A stretch of 64,000 nucleotides of DNA from Lysinibacillus_B sp031181585. GTDB taxonomy: Bacteria; Bacillota; Bacilli; Bacillales_A; Planococcaceae. Shown piece after piece: positions 38,765 through 49,008 of the stretch; position 1 is the stretch's first letter; each line of letters opens with the position of its first letter. The stretch lies in NCBI RefSeq assembly GCF_047301505.1, contig NZ_CP154840.1, forward strand, positions 3,286,001 to 3,350,000, given 5' to 3'. Position numbers and translations under genes: made by a program. The notes under the pieces are model-generated. The model saw only the letters and a program-made list of their open reading frames with translations. It ran no database searches and was not told the origin of the DNA.

Positions 38765-39021
38765 ATAATGCACTTTGCTTCATATTTGATCGCAATTAGC
38801 TTGCGGGCGATTTCAACACAATCCTCAAAAGGTATCCACTGTTCAAAGGAAAGCTCATATACTTGCTGAATGACTTTTCCGAGCTTACTTGGATCATCGA
38901 TTACTTGAAGAGCTGCAACTACATCTGCCGTTTCCGTATCATAACCATTTTCCCCTATTTTAAATGGATCCCACTTTGCAAGCATCGCAACAGCTTTTTT
39001 ATTCATTTCAATATTTTCCAC
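38761..39021 (-). CDS. yugE: YugE-like small protein (DUF1871 type)
   Basis: 86 residues from a GTG 5 nt after AGGGGAG; a longer frame to 39159 crosses the divergent promoter region and is rejected. Sequence WDPFKIGENGYDTE, DDPSKLGKVIQQVYE and FEQWIPFEDC fit the DUF1871 family as I recall it, and B. subtilis also has yugE beside patB. Function unknown. It overlaps the terminator shared with the HTH gene. Confidence 0.72.
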   Translation of the reverse strand: MENIEMNKKAVAMLAKWDPFKIGENGYDTETADVVAALQVIDDPSKLGKVIQQVYELSFEQWIPFEDCVEIARKLIAIKYEAKCII

Positions 39022-39054
39022 GGTAACTCCCCTGACTACTCTTTTCATTATTTT

Positions 39055-39077
39055 GTATGATAACATAACTATCATAC
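39055..39077. repeat. 8-7-8 inverted repeat between yugE and patB
   Basis: GTATGATA (39055-39062) and TATCATAC (39070-39077) are a perfect inverted repeat in the 79-bp divergent gap, a good spot for an operator acting on both genes. Confidence 0.55.
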
Positions 39078-39100
39078 TAACTAAAGAAAAGAGTGATAGT

Positions 39101-40270
39101 ATGTCGATTTTTAACGAAGCACACGTAAGAAGAAGCACACGCTCGGTAAAGTGGGACAAAATGGATACAGTTTATAGTCTTGCTGATGCATCAGAAATTT
39201 TACCGATGTGGGTGGCAGATATGGATTTTGCCGCTCCACAACAAATCATTGATGCTTTACATCAACGCCTGGAACATCCCGTTTTTGGATACTCCTATGT
39301 TTGTGACGAATGTAAAGATTCCATTGTTTCCTGGTTTGAAAAACGTCATCACTGGACGATTGATCCATCGACAATTCTATTTAATCAGGGGGTTGTACCG
39401 GCTATTGCCAGCATAGTAGAAACCTTTACTGAACCCGGAGATAAAATTGCCATTTCCACACCTGTCTATCCCCCATTCTTTAATGTACCAAAGCACCAGC
39501 AGCGAGAAATCGTTTCATGTGATCTAGTGGAAAATGGCGGGACTTATCATTATGACTTCCACCAGCTAGAGGAGACATTTAAACAAGGGGTAAAACTGTA
39601 TATTTTATGCAACCCTCATAATCCTGGAGGAATCGTATGGTCACAGGAAGACTTGGAGCACCTTGTCGAGCTTGCCATTCAATATGATGTCATTATTATT
39701 TCAGACGAAATTCACGCTGATCTGCTGATTGACGGCAGCAAACACATCCCTTTATTGACGGTGAAACGTGCGGATGAAGCAAACATTATTACATGCATCG
39801 CTCCTACGAAAACATTTAATATCGCAGGCATCCAGGCTGCCATGATGGTCGTACCAAACCGAAACTTCCGTGCAAAATTGGAGCAGCATGCCCTTGCCCA
39901 CGGTCAATTCGAGCTGAACACATTTGCTTCTGCAGCTATTCAAGCTGCCTATTCACATGGAGAAGCTTGGCTCGATGAACTACTAGACTATTTATCTAAA
40001 AATATGGACTATGTTATCCAAGAGTTGACTGCAATCCCAGGTATCCAAATAGCAAAGCCACAAGCAACTTACTTGTTATGGATTGATTACCGTGCTACGG
40101 GAATAGAAGAAAAAGAAGTAATGGAACGTCTATTAACAGTCGGAAAGCTAGCCCTCGAACCAGGTACTAAATACGGGGAAGCAGGCCGCGGATTTTTACG
40201 AATGAATGTTGCTGCCCCATTTGAAACAATAAAAGACGGGGTCCAAAGATTTAAAAAGGCTTTTGAATAA
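39101..40270 (+). CDS. patB: PLP-dependent C-S lyase (PatB/MalY family)
   Basis: 389 residues. Cleaves cystathionine or related C-S bonds to give pyruvate, ammonia and a thiol in known members. The class-I aminotransferase fold motifs are MWVADMDF (about 34), NPHNPGG (about 167), SDEIHADL (about 200) and the PLP Lys in APTKTFNIAG (about 231). Start ATG after AAGAAAAGAGTGAT; an ATG 48 nt upstream lies within the promoter repeat. Divergent from yugE. Confidence 0.93.
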   Translation: MSIFNEAHVRRSTRSVKWDKMDTVYSLADASEILPMWVADMDFAAPQQIIDALHQRLEHPVFGYSYVCDECKDSIVSWFEKRHHWTIDPSTILFNQGVVPAIASIVETFTEPGDKIAISTPVYPPFFNVPKHQQREIVSCDLVENGGTYHYDFHQLEETFKQGVKLYILCNPHNPGGIVWSQEDLEHLVELAIQYDVIIISDEIHADLLIDGSKHIPLLTVKRADEANIITCIAPTKTFNIAGIQAAMMVVPNRNFRAKLEQHALAHGQFELNTFASAAIQAAYSHGEAWLDELLDYLSKNMDYVIQELTAIPGIQIAKPQATYLLWIDYRATGIEEKEVMERLLTVGKLALEPGTKYGEAGRGFLRMNVAAPFETIKDGVQRFKKAFE

Positions 40271-40373
40271 ACCCTTCCTACTTTATAATGTTTTGGATGT
40301 AAAGGAATTCTCGGTATAAGTATGACTCTATAAATCAGGTTAAAAAAGATAGACATTGCAGGGAGGGGTATCT

Positions 40374-41564
40374 ATGAAGGGATATACACCAGAGAACCGT
40401 TCCTATTGGATGATTGTGCTGAGTTTGGGTCTTGCATCGATGTTCATTTTTGCGGTCATGTATTCAACTCAGCCTCTCCTTCCTCTCTTTACGGAAGAAT
40501 TTCATATTTCTGTATCCGCAGCAAGCTTGACGATGTCTCTGCCGACTATCTCACTCATTGCTGGGCTGATTGTATTAGGATTTCTTTCCGATCGTCACGG
40601 GCGGGTTCTGTTTATTAAGCTATCTATTTTTCTGTCTCTTCTCACATTCTTTTGCATTCCCTTTGCACATTCATTTCCAATGATTGCTGTAATCCGTTTT
40701 GTACAGGGATTCATGCTTGCTGGTGTTCCGGCTGCCGCTCTTGCCTATATTGCAGAAGAAATTGATACAAAGCACAGTGCTTTAGTAACTGCCTTCTACA
40801 TATCCTGCAATGCGCTTGGCGGAATGATTGGACGAGTTGTTACGGGTTATGTTTCAGAACATCAAACGTGGCAGCATGCAATCCTCTATTTAAGTGCCTT
40901 CGGTGTCCTAGTTCTTGTGTTCGTTTCTTTCTCTTTGCCGAAATCAAAGAATTTTGCACCAGGTGAACGAACGCTGCGCACAGATTTTCTTGGATTCTAT
41001 CAGCATATGAAAAATCCTTTGCTGCTTCTGATGTTCGGGCTGGGTATTGCGTTACAGATGTCCTTCACTGGCATGTGGACATATTTACCATTTCATTTAA
41101 CCGGACCGCCATATGGGATGCCGCTAGATTCCATTTCGTCTATTTATTTTGCTTACGGTTTCGGTATTATCGGTGCACCGACCGCCAGCTATCTATCAAA
41201 CCGGTTTTCTTTATATTTTCTTCGCAATACAGCAATCATTGTACTATTGGCCGGGCTTGCGCTGACACTAAGCTCGTCTATACCAGGAGTCGTAGCTGGA
41301 CTTTGCATTACATGCTTTGGGTTCTTTACAGCCCATTCTTTGACAGCAAGTACTGTTTCTTCTACGGCAGAGTCACAAAAAGGACTTGCCTCCAGCTTAT
41401 ACCTTGTATCCTATTACGTTGGAGTAGCAACAGGGAGTACACTTCTGAGTCCTATCTGGTCATCTTGGGGTTGGAATGGGCTCGTGATCTTTACCATAGC
41501 CGTTCCTTTCTTCTATACAATTTTTCTGCATTTTGCTATAAAAAAAGACAAGCCTGCAGTTTGA
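40374..41564 (+). CDS. MFS transporter (YnfM-like drug:H+ antiporter type)
   Basis: 396 residues, about twelve spans. The A-motif between spans 2 and 3 is visible as GFLSDRHGRVLF, and the antiporter C-motif region in span 5 is weaker (CNALGGMIGRVVTGY). Substrate unknown. ATG start 7 nt after GGGAGGGG. The stop codon TGA lies in the loop of its own terminator hairpin. Confidence 0.88.
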   Translation: MKGYTPENRSYWMIVLSLGLASMFIFAVMYSTQPLLPLFTEEFHISVSAASLTMSLPTISLIAGLIVLGFLSDRHGRVLFIKLSIFLSLLTFFCIPFAHSFPMIAVIRFVQGFMLAGVPAAALAYIAEEIDTKHSALVTAFYISCNALGGMIGRVVTGYVSEHQTWQHAILYLSAFGVLVLVFVSFSLPKSKNFAPGERTLRTDFLGFYQHMKNPLLLLMFGLGIALQMSFTGMWTYLPFHLTGPPYGMPLDSISSIYFAYGFGIIGAPTASYLSNRFSLYFLRNTAIIVLLAGLALTLSSSIPGVVAGLCITCFGFFTAHSLTASTVSSTAESQKGLASSLYLVSYYVGVATGSTLLSPIWSSWGWNGLVIFTIAVPFFYTIFLHFAIKKDKPAV

Positions 41565-41580
41565 GGCTTGTCTTTTTCCT
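41541..41580 (+). terminator. Terminator overlapping the MFS gene end
   Basis: AAAGACAAGCCT pairs with AGGCTTGTCTTT; the gene's stop codon (41562-41564) is in the loop. Five T follow. Confidence 0.85.
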
Positions 41581-41584
41581 ATGA

Positions 41585-41803
41585 TTATTCCTTATCCTTC
41601 TGCATTCGTTTATCGCGTTCTGCTAATGCACGCTCTTCCAGCTGTTTTGCCTCTGCAGCTTGTTTCGCCGATTTTTTACGCAGCCATTTGAATAATAAAA
41701 AGACGACTACGAATAATAAAAGCATTTCAACAGCGGCCGGAATGTAGGTGGACTTATCTTCCGGAAAATATAGGAACCCCCAATTGAGGATCAAATTTTC
41801 CAT
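41585..41803 (-). CDS. Small membrane protein with charged tail
   Basis: 72 residues: one hydrophobic segment (about 22-40), then a strongly charged helix rich in Lys, Glu and Ala likely to coil (SAKQAAEAKQLEERAL...). AGAAGTGTGAG precedes the ATG. Unknown family. It begins 21 nt past the cyclophilin stop on the same strand, so probably one unit. Confidence 0.65.
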   Translation of the reverse strand: MENLILNWGFLYFPEDKSTYIPAAVEMLLLFVVVFLLFKWLRKKSAKQAAEAKQLEERALAERDKRMQKDKE

Positions 41804-41824
41804 AATCTCACACTTCTTTCGTTA

Positions 41825-42412
41825 TTATTCAAAAACAGTGATCGATTCAATTTTAACATCTTCGTTTGGTTTGTCGCGCATATCACGGTCAACTTTCGCA
41901 ATATTGTCAACAACATCCATGCCTTCGACTACTTGTCCGAATACAGTATGCTTGCCATCTAACCAAGGCGTACCGCCGTTCTTCTTGTAAAGATCTACTT
42001 CTTCTTTGCCCCAGCCGCGCACTTCCATTTGCTTCAGCATAGATACTTCTACTTGCGGAGCTTGCACGATGAAGAATTGAGAGCCGTTTGTGCCTGGTCC
42101 AGCATTCGCCATAGAAAGAGCTCCACGGATGTTTAATAATTCAGGAACACACTCATCTTCAAATGTACCGCCCCAAATTGATTCGCCGCCCATACCTGTG
42201 CCTGTTGGGTCGCCTCCTTGGATCATGAAGTTTGGAATGACACGGTGGAAAATAATACCGTCATAATAGCCTGACTTAGCATGACCTAAAAAGTTTTCTA
42301 CTGTTTTTGGAGCCTGTTCCGGGAACAGTTTAATTTTTAATGACCCCATTGTTGTTTTCATTTCTACCAGTACTTCACCGGCATTTAATTCTTTTGTTAA
42401 TTGTGGAAGCAT
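41825..42412 (-). CDS. Peptidyl-prolyl cis-trans isomerase, cyclophilin type
   Basis: 195 residues with a single cyclophilin domain: FHRVIPNFMIQGGDP (catalytic Arg, about 56), SQFFIVQAP (about 109) and GKHTVFGQVVEGMDVVD (about 151). Longer than the 143-residue B. subtilis PpiB because of an N-terminal extension and an insert (MLKQMEVRGWGKEEVDLY). No signal peptide, so cytoplasmic. AAAGGAGAG lies before the ATG. Confidence 0.92.
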   Translation of the reverse strand: MLPQLTKELNAGEVLVEMKTTMGSLKIKLFPEQAPKTVENFLGHAKSGYYDGIIFHRVIPNFMIQGGDPTGTGMGGESIWGGTFEDECVPELLNIRGALSMANAGPGTNGSQFFIVQAPQVEVSMLKQMEVRGWGKEEVDLYKKNGGTPWLDGKHTVFGQVVEGMDVVDNIAKVDRDMRDKPNEDVKIESITVFE

Positions 42413-42696
42413 ACTTGTCTCTCCTTTAAATAAGTCTAGGTGTTTCTTACCTCGATTTAGTGTACCACACCTTGCTTTTTTTTTCCGCTTAGCTCTGCCG
42501 GAATTCAGGATTCATTTTCAATCTGCAACTTCTTTCGCAAGGATACAGATCATTTTATAAAAAGACGTATTAAAGTGCATGCACAATGGGTATGTAGGAA
42601 AAAGGTATTGAATCAAACAGAACATTTCCTTCGTCTCACGAAATAAGTTATACTAAATAGATGAAATTTTCACAAAAGATAGGAAGTAGAGATACA

Positions 42697-43914
42697 ATGC
42701 AAACTAACAAACATAATTTTATCATCATATTTATTTCTAATTTTATTGTAGCCGCTTCTGCAACGATGATTATGCCTTTTCTTTCGCTTTATATAGATAC
42801 GATGGGAGATTTTACTGAAAGTTACGTGCAGAAATGGGCAGGTCTTGTTTTCGCCGCTACTTTCATCACAGCATTCCTTATGTCTCCTATCTGGGGAAGA
42901 ATTGCGGATAAATACGGCTATAAGCCAATCATGATTATTAATGCTTTCGGGATTGCAGCCAGCATTTTTCTTATGGGATACGTGCAAAATGTTGAGCAGT
43001 TTTTCCTTTTGAGACTATTCATGGGAGTAGTGACAGGTTTCATTCCTACCTCGATAGCCTTTATAAGTAAGCATACACCGAAGGAAGTAGCTGGTAAAAC
43101 GCTTGGAACGCTGCAAATGGGCAGTGTCGGCGGGACACTTTTCGGTCCTGTCATCGGGGGAGCAATGGCAGATGCGGTAGGATTCAGTTATACATTTATT
43201 ATCACTGCCATTACGATTGCCATTGCTGGTTTCTTAATTATTTTCAGCGTCCATGAGCCAAAAATAGAACGTAAGGTAAAGTCGGCTGTCTATTCCCGAA
43301 AAAACGTCGTTTGGGCAATTTTCCATCATCGGCTGATCTTGAATGTCATGATGGTGACCTCATTGATCCAAATCGGAAACTTTAGTATTCAGCCGCTCCT
43401 ATCTCTATATGTATCCCACTTAACACCTGCTGAAGAGGTAGTACTGCTTGCAGGAATTACTTTTAGTGCAACGGGTCTTGGCAACATCTTGTTTGCCCGC
43501 TTCTGGGGGAAATTGAGCGACCGGGTCGGATATGAAAAAGTATTAAAATATTTACTCATCGCTTGTGTTGTATTCATCATTCCCCAAGCATTCGTTACTG
43601 CCCTTTGGCAGCTGATGGTGCTGCGCCTTCTGTTTGGTATAGTCGTTGGAGGCCTGGTCCCTATTACATCTGCCCTAATCCGGCGTGAAGCACCGATCGA
43701 TGTACAAGGGGAAATTATGGGCTACAACCAAAGCTTCCGTTTCCTCGGAAATATTATAGGCCCTGTATTAGGCGGTGTTATAAGCGGGGCATGGGATATT
43801 CCAGCGGTCTTTTACTCGACTGGACTGCTCTTTTTCATCGCATTTGTCATCATCTATTTTATTCAGAAAATGCCAAAGCAGCATATGGATGATCTCCTTA
43901 AAAATCACGTATAA
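42697..43914 (+). CDS. yuxJ: MFS multidrug-efflux-type transporter (YuxJ-like)
   Basis: 405 residues, about twelve spans, with A-motif GRIADKYGYKP and a C-motif-like GTLFGPVIGG in span 5, so DHA1 drug:H+ antiporter class. The second ATG is chosen: the first (42661) is only 7 nt past a -10 TATACT (42649-42654) and has no ribosome site. Its place directly before pbpD matches B. subtilis yuxJ; the symbol rests on that order. Confidence 0.82.
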   Translation: MQTNKHNFIIIFISNFIVAASATMIMPFLSLYIDTMGDFTESYVQKWAGLVFAATFITAFLMSPIWGRIADKYGYKPIMIINAFGIAASIFLMGYVQNVEQFFLLRLFMGVVTGFIPTSIAFISKHTPKEVAGKTLGTLQMGSVGGTLFGPVIGGAMADAVGFSYTFIITAITIAIAGFLIIFSVHEPKIERKVKSAVYSRKNVVWAIFHHRLILNVMMVTSLIQIGNFSIQPLLSLYVSHLTPAEEVVLLAGITFSATGLGNILFARFWGKLSDRVGYEKVLKYLLIACVVFIIPQAFVTALWQLMVLRLLFGIVVGGLVPITSALIRREAPIDVQGEIMGYNQSFRFLGNIIGPVLGGVISGAWDIPAVFYSTGLLFFIAFVIIYFIQKMPKQHMDDLLKNHV

Positions 43915-43968
43915 CGAACAGTAAAACTATGGTATTCTTGCTATATGTGAACTGTTGGAGGAAAACAT

Positions 43969-45819
43969 ATGAAACAGATTTTCGGGTATTTCCTGATTCT
44001 TTGCTCCATACTTTTGCTGCTGCTTGTAGGGAATGAAGTATGGAAGGAAGTAGCCGCTGCGAAAGCACATGAGGAAAAAATAGAGGCATCTATCCACCTT
44101 CCGCAGATGCAGGCTCAGCTGCCTGTAACGCTGCTTGATAGTGAAGGTACGTTATTCAGCGAGGAATACGTCGAATGGCGTGAGCCGCTCAACTATGATG
44201 AATTTCCGCAAATTGTAAAAGATATATTTATCTATAGTGAAGATACTGCCTTTTTTCATCATATCGGCTTTGATGTAAGTGCCATTGCACGGGCTGTTAT
44301 GGCTAACTCTGCTGAAAAATCCAGGCAGCAGGGCGGCAGTACGATTACCCAGCAGCTTGTGCGCATGCGCTATTTGTCCGAGGAAAAGACATATGAGCGC
44401 AAGCTGATGGAGTTATTTTATGCCTACGAGCTTGAACAGGTCTACGAGAAAGAAGAAATATTAGAGATGTATTTGAATGAAATATATTTTGGCCATCAAG
44501 TTTATGGCATTGCCAGTGCAGCTACCTACTACTTCGGCCGTCCGCTCGGTGAGTTGTCTGTAGCACAGCTGGCTTTCATTTCAGCCATCCCTAACAATCC
44601 TAGTCTTTACGACCCTGTAACGAAATTTGCCAATACAAAGGCACGGCAAGAACGCTTGCTTGATACGCTGGCTAAAAACAATATTATTTCTTCCGAAGAA
44701 GCGGCAGTTGCCAAACAACAGCCGATCGAACTGCATATCAAAAAGAAAATGCAGCATCACCCAGCCTATAGCACATATGTATTACAGGAGCTACGCTGGC
44801 TAGTGTCACATACAGAAGGATTTGATGAGCGTTTATCCAAAACGGATAATACGGAGGAACGCAATCTTATCTCGTTACAGTTGGATGCTCGTATTGATCA
44901 ATTACTTGCAGGAGGTATTAATATTTACACTGCTCTTCTGCCTGAGAAACAGGCAGAAGATGAAGCAGCGGTGGATCAAATTCTTTCCCCCTATGATATT
45001 GAAGCAAGTGCCGTTATTATCGATAATGAAACACGTGAGATCGTTAGTATGTTTGCAGGTAAAAACTATGAAAAACTAAATCTGCATCGAGTCTACCAGA
45101 CCCCTCGACAGCCGGGTTCTGCCTTCAAGCCGTTAATCGACTATGCGCCGGCTATTGAGCTGCTGGATTACACACCAGCATCGACAATCAGCGGTGCTCC
45201 CTACTGCCTGGGCAATTTTTGCCCGCAGAACTACGGCGGCGGTATATACGGAAATGTCTCGATTTCTACTGCCTTTAGCTGGAGCTATAACACTAGTGCC
45301 CTCCGCCTCTTAAATAAAGTTGGGCTGGAGCAAGCATTTGGATATATTGACCGCTTTAATTTCCGGTCAATTGTCGAAGAGGACCGTAACTACTCTGCAG
45401 CACTTGGCGGGTTGACCTATGGTGTAACTTCATTGGAGATGGCTGATGCTTATACAAGCTTTATAGATGGTAGTTATTTACCGGCAAGGGCCATTCGGAA
45501 AGTGACAGATTTAGAGGGAAATATCCTTTATGAATGGCCGGATGAGCGTGATGTCATTTGGTCGACGAAAACGGTACGGCATATGCGGACTCTTTTATCC
45601 GATGTTGTCCGGAAAGGTACGGGGGCGGGCCTGTCTACGAATACCTCCTACATTGGAGCCAAAACAGGTACGACAAATGACTATAAGGATTTCTGGCTGG
45701 CCGGTTTGACAGAAAATTATACAACCGCTGTCTGGATTGGCTACGATGAACCTCGTAATATGCAAAATCTCGAAAAGTACCGAATTCATTTTAAAATATT
45801 CAATGCTATCATGGATTAA
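43969..45819 (+). CDS. pbpD: Class A penicillin-binding protein 4
   Basis: 616 residues, anchored by one N-terminal span (about 6-24). The GT51 glycosyltransferase domain (about 60-230) shows EDTAFFHHIGFD and QGGSTITQQLVR with the catalytic Glu; the transpeptidase domain (about 330-600) has SxxK as PGSAFKP (about 382), SxN as SYN (about 443) and KTGTT (about 564). It makes and crosslinks peptidoglycan. Shorter C-terminus than PBP1, as for B. subtilis PBP4. Follows the MFS gene by 54 nt. Confidence 0.94.
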   Translation: MKQIFGYFLILCSILLLLLVGNEVWKEVAAAKAHEEKIEASIHLPQMQAQLPVTLLDSEGTLFSEEYVEWREPLNYDEFPQIVKDIFIYSEDTAFFHHIGFDVSAIARAVMANSAEKSRQQGGSTITQQLVRMRYLSEEKTYERKLMELFYAYELEQVYEKEEILEMYLNEIYFGHQVYGIASAATYYFGRPLGELSVAQLAFISAIPNNPSLYDPVTKFANTKARQERLLDTLAKNNIISSEEAAVAKQQPIELHIKKKMQHHPAYSTYVLQELRWLVSHTEGFDERLSKTDNTEERNLISLQLDARIDQLLAGGINIYTALLPEKQAEDEAAVDQILSPYDIEASAVIIDNETREIVSMFAGKNYEKLNLHRVYQTPRQPGSAFKPLIDYAPAIELLDYTPASTISGAPYCLGNFCPQNYGGGIYGNVSISTAFSWSYNTSALRLLNKVGLEQAFGYIDRFNFRSIVEEDRNYSAALGGLTYGVTSLEMADAYTSFIDGSYLPARAIRKVTDLEGNILYEWPDERDVIWSTKTVRHMRTLLSDVVRKGTGAGLSTNTSYIGAKTGTTNDYKDFWLAGLTENYTTAVWIGYDEPRNMQNLEKYRIHFKIFNAIMD

Positions 45820-45821
45820 AG

Positions 45822-45852
45822 AAGGATCACCATTAACTGGTGATCCTCTTTT
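45822..45852 (+). terminator. pbpD terminator
   Basis: GGATCACCA / TGGTGATCC with a 5-nt loop, then TCTTTT. Confidence 0.85.
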
Positions 45853-45872
45853 CATATGTAAAGGTATTTGGT

Positions 45873-46433
45873 CTATACAAACGGCAAGCTTGCAATAATG
45901 CCGTTATATAGCTTGATAATTATGTATAGTATCGTAGTACTAAATAATACCCAAAATAGTATTTCAAAAAAGATCAGCCCAATTAAGCCTGTCATATTCA
46001 TAAAAAAGCTCATTTTATAAATCGTATACACAAAATAAACCGCTACAGTCAATGCAGCTACAGCGAGCAGTACAATGGCCGATTGAATACCAAAAGCAGA
46101 CAGCAGTGCTCCAATGAAAAAGATGACATACCCTCCGCGTGCTGCGCTCATTGTCTCCCCTTTATAATCTTTCGAAAAGAAAAGCATGCCTAATTCATGG
46201 ACAGTCTCTCCGATTAACTTAAGGGCGGAAAATAGCATAAAAAAGCCAAGAGAAAATAGAATTAGTAAAAACACTTTTAACTCCATCTCCGACAAAAATT
46301 CGCGCATGCCGGCATATACACCGATTCCCTGCAAGATCCCCATTGATTCTGTCACTACATAAATGCCAAATGTCAAACTAAAAAGCAAAATCGTAAAAAG
46401 CGGTAGATAGCCATATAAATATGGATTTTTCAT
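45873..46433 (-). CDS. yufK: Multi-span membrane protein (YufK-like)
   Basis: 186 residues with about five hydrophobic spans and no soluble domain. The name follows position between pbpD and mrp and similarity as I recall it to B. subtilis YufK (DUF5366); function unknown. It is divergent from mrpA. Moderate confidence in the family, high in the gene. Confidence 0.68.
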   Translation of the reverse strand: MKNPYLYGYLPLFTILLFSLTFGIYVVTESMGILQGIGVYAGMREFLSEMELKVFLLILFSLGFFMLFSALKLIGETVHELGMLFFSKDYKGETMSAARGGYVIFFIGALLSAFGIQSAIVLLAVAALTVAVYFVYTIYKMSFFMNMTGLIGLIFFEILFWVLFSTTILYIIIKLYNGIIASLPFV

Positions 46434-46593
46434 AATTTTTTTTACCCCATTTTTCTTTATTCCTACATATTTAATAATACTGAAAAAACCCCGCTCTTAT
46501 CAACTCCTGTAAGAGATTACAGGTATGCATCTGCCTTTGAAGTACGTTATAATTGTGCTATTGAGAAAATATTTTTTGAAAGGAGGCGCGGTG

Positions 46594-49008
46594 ATGCAAG
46601 TGCTTGCCATATTCATCCCGATTATTGCAGCAATTTTGTTGCCTTTTTTATTTAAGCAAATTCGGGCCATACATACGGGATGGTTTGTATTGTTAGTCCC
46701 CCTTGCTTTACTCGGCTATTATATCTCGTTCATCAAGCAAACGATTAATGGAGAGTCTGCCGTTGCGGTTATGGAGTGGATTCCCTCTCTCGATATTTCG
46801 TTCAGTTCTTATTTGGACGGATTGAGTGTACTCTTTTCCATCCTGATAACAGGAATCGGCTCGTTAGTTGTTCTTTATTCTATTTTCTATTTGGATAAAA
46901 CAAAGGAGCAGCTACACAACTTTTATGTTTATTTATTAATGTTTATGACGGCAATGCTTGGGGTCGTTCAATCCGACCATGTCATTACTCTTTATCTATT
47001 CTGGGAGTTGACTTCCATTTCATCCTTCCTGTTGATTGGGTACTGGTTCAATCGCGATAAGTCTCGTTTCGGTGCTTTAAAATCGATGATGATTACAGTT
47101 GCCGGCGGATTGATGATGCTTGGCGGTTTCGTTCTTCTATCACTGATGGGCGGCACATTCTCCATCCGGGAGTTAATTGTTCAGGCACCTAGCATAGCTT
47201 CACATGATTATTTTGTACTTGCGCTTGTATTAATTTTACTAGGAGCATTTACAAAATCTGCGCAGTTCCCGTTCTATATTTGGCTGCCAGATGCAATGGA
47301 GGCGCCCACACCTGTTTCTGCTTACCTTCATTCAGCCACAATGGTAAAAGCCGGAATCTATTTAGTAGCGCGCTTTACACCAATTTTTGCCCTTTCTGAA
47401 GTATGGGTTTGGCTTGTTGCCGGTATTGGATTACTTACTTTGCTTTGGGGCTCCCTGTTTGCCTCTAAGCAGACCGATTTAAAAGGGATTTTAGCCTTCT
47501 CCACCGTAAGTCAGCTTGGCCTTATTATGTCGCTTTTAGGTGTAGCAGCAATGGCTTTCCATGTAGAAGATGCAGCAGGCACGGTCTTTAAATACGCCGC
47601 ATTTGCAGCAATCTTCCATTTGATTAACCACGCCACATTTAAAGGAAGTCTGTTCATGATTGCCGGGATTGTAGATCATGAGACAGGGACCAGAGATATT
47701 AGAAAATTGGGCGGACTAATGAGCCTTATGCCGGTCAGCTTTACAGTAGCATTAATCGGCAGCTTTTCTATGGCAGGTCTTCCGCCATTTAACGGCTTCT
47801 TGAGTAAGGAAATGTTTTTGACGGGCATGCTTTCAGTGAAAGAATTTGGCCTATTCAACTTCGAAACATTCGGCATATTATTCCCGATTATTGCTTGGGT
47901 GGCAAGCGTATTCACGTTTGTGTATAGCTTTTACTTTGTGTTTAAAACGTTTACTGGAAAATTACAAGCGGCGGAATTACCAAAAAAACCACATGAAGCA
48001 CCGGTTGGTATGCTCGTTTCTCCAGTCATTCTAGCAACCCTTGTCGTTGTAATCTTTTTCATCCCAAACCTAATAGGCGATCTATTTGTGAAACCTGCTG
48101 TTGCAGTAATTCAGCCGTTTTTATATTCTTCGCCTGATGAAGTGAATATTGCAGTACATGCATGGCACGGATTCCAGCCCGAGTTCTGGATGACAGTCGG
48201 CGTAGTTGCAGTTGGTTTACTATTGTTCCTTGTGCTTCCTAAGTGGCAAAAAGTTTATCGTATTATTCCGGACTGGCTGTCGCTAAATAAACTGTATGAT
48301 TTTATGATGAATACGGTACTGGATACGTTAATGGAGCGTTTCTCAAACCTTTATATGACAGGGTCGATTCGGAAATATTTGACATACATGTTTGCTGCCA
48401 TCGTCAGTATTGTTATTGGGACGCTTTTCATCAAAGATGCATTTGCTTTATCTTTTGAAAACGTTTCCCCAATTGCAATCTATGATATTACCCTGATTGC
48501 TGTATTAGTAATAGGGACGCTCACTACCCTGTTTGCAAAATCTCGCATTACAGCGATTGTTGGGCTGGGGGCAGTCGGCTATACAGTGGCCCTATTCTTT
48601 GTCATTTTCAACGCACCTGATCTTGCATTGACACAGCTGGTCATCGAAACGATTTCCGTTGCATTGTTCCTGATGGCTTTCTATCATTTACCGAAGCTTG
48701 GACGTGTGGAAGAACGGATGCGCTTCCAAGTGGGACGTGCGGTCATTGCAATTGGTGTCGGTGCTATGGTGACGTTACTGGCGTTATCTGCGCATTCACA
48801 AAAATTAGTTGAATCTATTTCCGGTTACTATAAGGAAACGGTGTATTCCCTTGCTGGAGGGGGCAATATCGTAAACGTTATTCTAGTAGACTATCGAGGA
48901 TTTGATACATTATTTGAAATTACGGTGCTTGGTATTGCCGGTATGGGTATTTATGCCATGATTAAGCTTCGTTTGAGCAGAAAGGAGAAAAGTAATGAGA
49001 ACGAATAA
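46594..49008 (+). CDS. mrpA: Na+/H+ antiporter subunit A (Mrp)
   Basis: 804 residues, the largest Mrp subunit, related to complex I NuoL with an extra C-terminal MbhE/MnhB-like part. About twenty spans. The NuoL-like core includes LYLFWELTSISSFLLIG (key Glu, about 132-148) and KSAQFPFYIWLPDAMEAPTP (key Lys, about 220-240). The start is the ATG 7 nt after AAAGGAGG. With MrpB-G it forms a hetero-oligomer expelling Na+ for H+, needed for pH and salt tolerance. Confidence 0.97.
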   Translation: MQVLAIFIPIIAAILLPFLFKQIRAIHTGWFVLLVPLALLGYYISFIKQTINGESAVAVMEWIPSLDISFSSYLDGLSVLFSILITGIGSLVVLYSIFYLDKTKEQLHNFYVYLLMFMTAMLGVVQSDHVITLYLFWELTSISSFLLIGYWFNRDKSRFGALKSMMITVAGGLMMLGGFVLLSLMGGTFSIRELIVQAPSIASHDYFVLALVLILLGAFTKSAQFPFYIWLPDAMEAPTPVSAYLHSATMVKAGIYLVARFTPIFALSEVWVWLVAGIGLLTLLWGSLFASKQTDLKGILAFSTVSQLGLIMSLLGVAAMAFHVEDAAGTVFKYAAFAAIFHLINHATFKGSLFMIAGIVDHETGTRDIRKLGGLMSLMPVSFTVALIGSFSMAGLPPFNGFLSKEMFLTGMLSVKEFGLFNFETFGILFPIIAWVASVFTFVYSFYFVFKTFTGKLQAAELPKKPHEAPVGMLVSPVILATLVVVIFFIPNLIGDLFVKPAVAVIQPFLYSSPDEVNIAVHAWHGFQPEFWMTVGVVAVGLLLFLVLPKWQKVYRIIPDWLSLNKLYDFMMNTVLDTLMERFSNLYMTGSIRKYLTYMFAAIVSIVIGTLFIKDAFALSFENVSPIAIYDITLIAVLVIGTLTTLFAKSRITAIVGLGAVGYTVALFFVIFNAPDLALTQLVIETISVALFLMAFYHLPKLGRVEERMRFQVGRAVIAIGVGAMVTLLALSAHSQKLVESISGYYKETVYSLAGGGNIVNVILVDYRGFDTLFEITVLGIAGMGIYAMIKLRLSRKEKSNENE

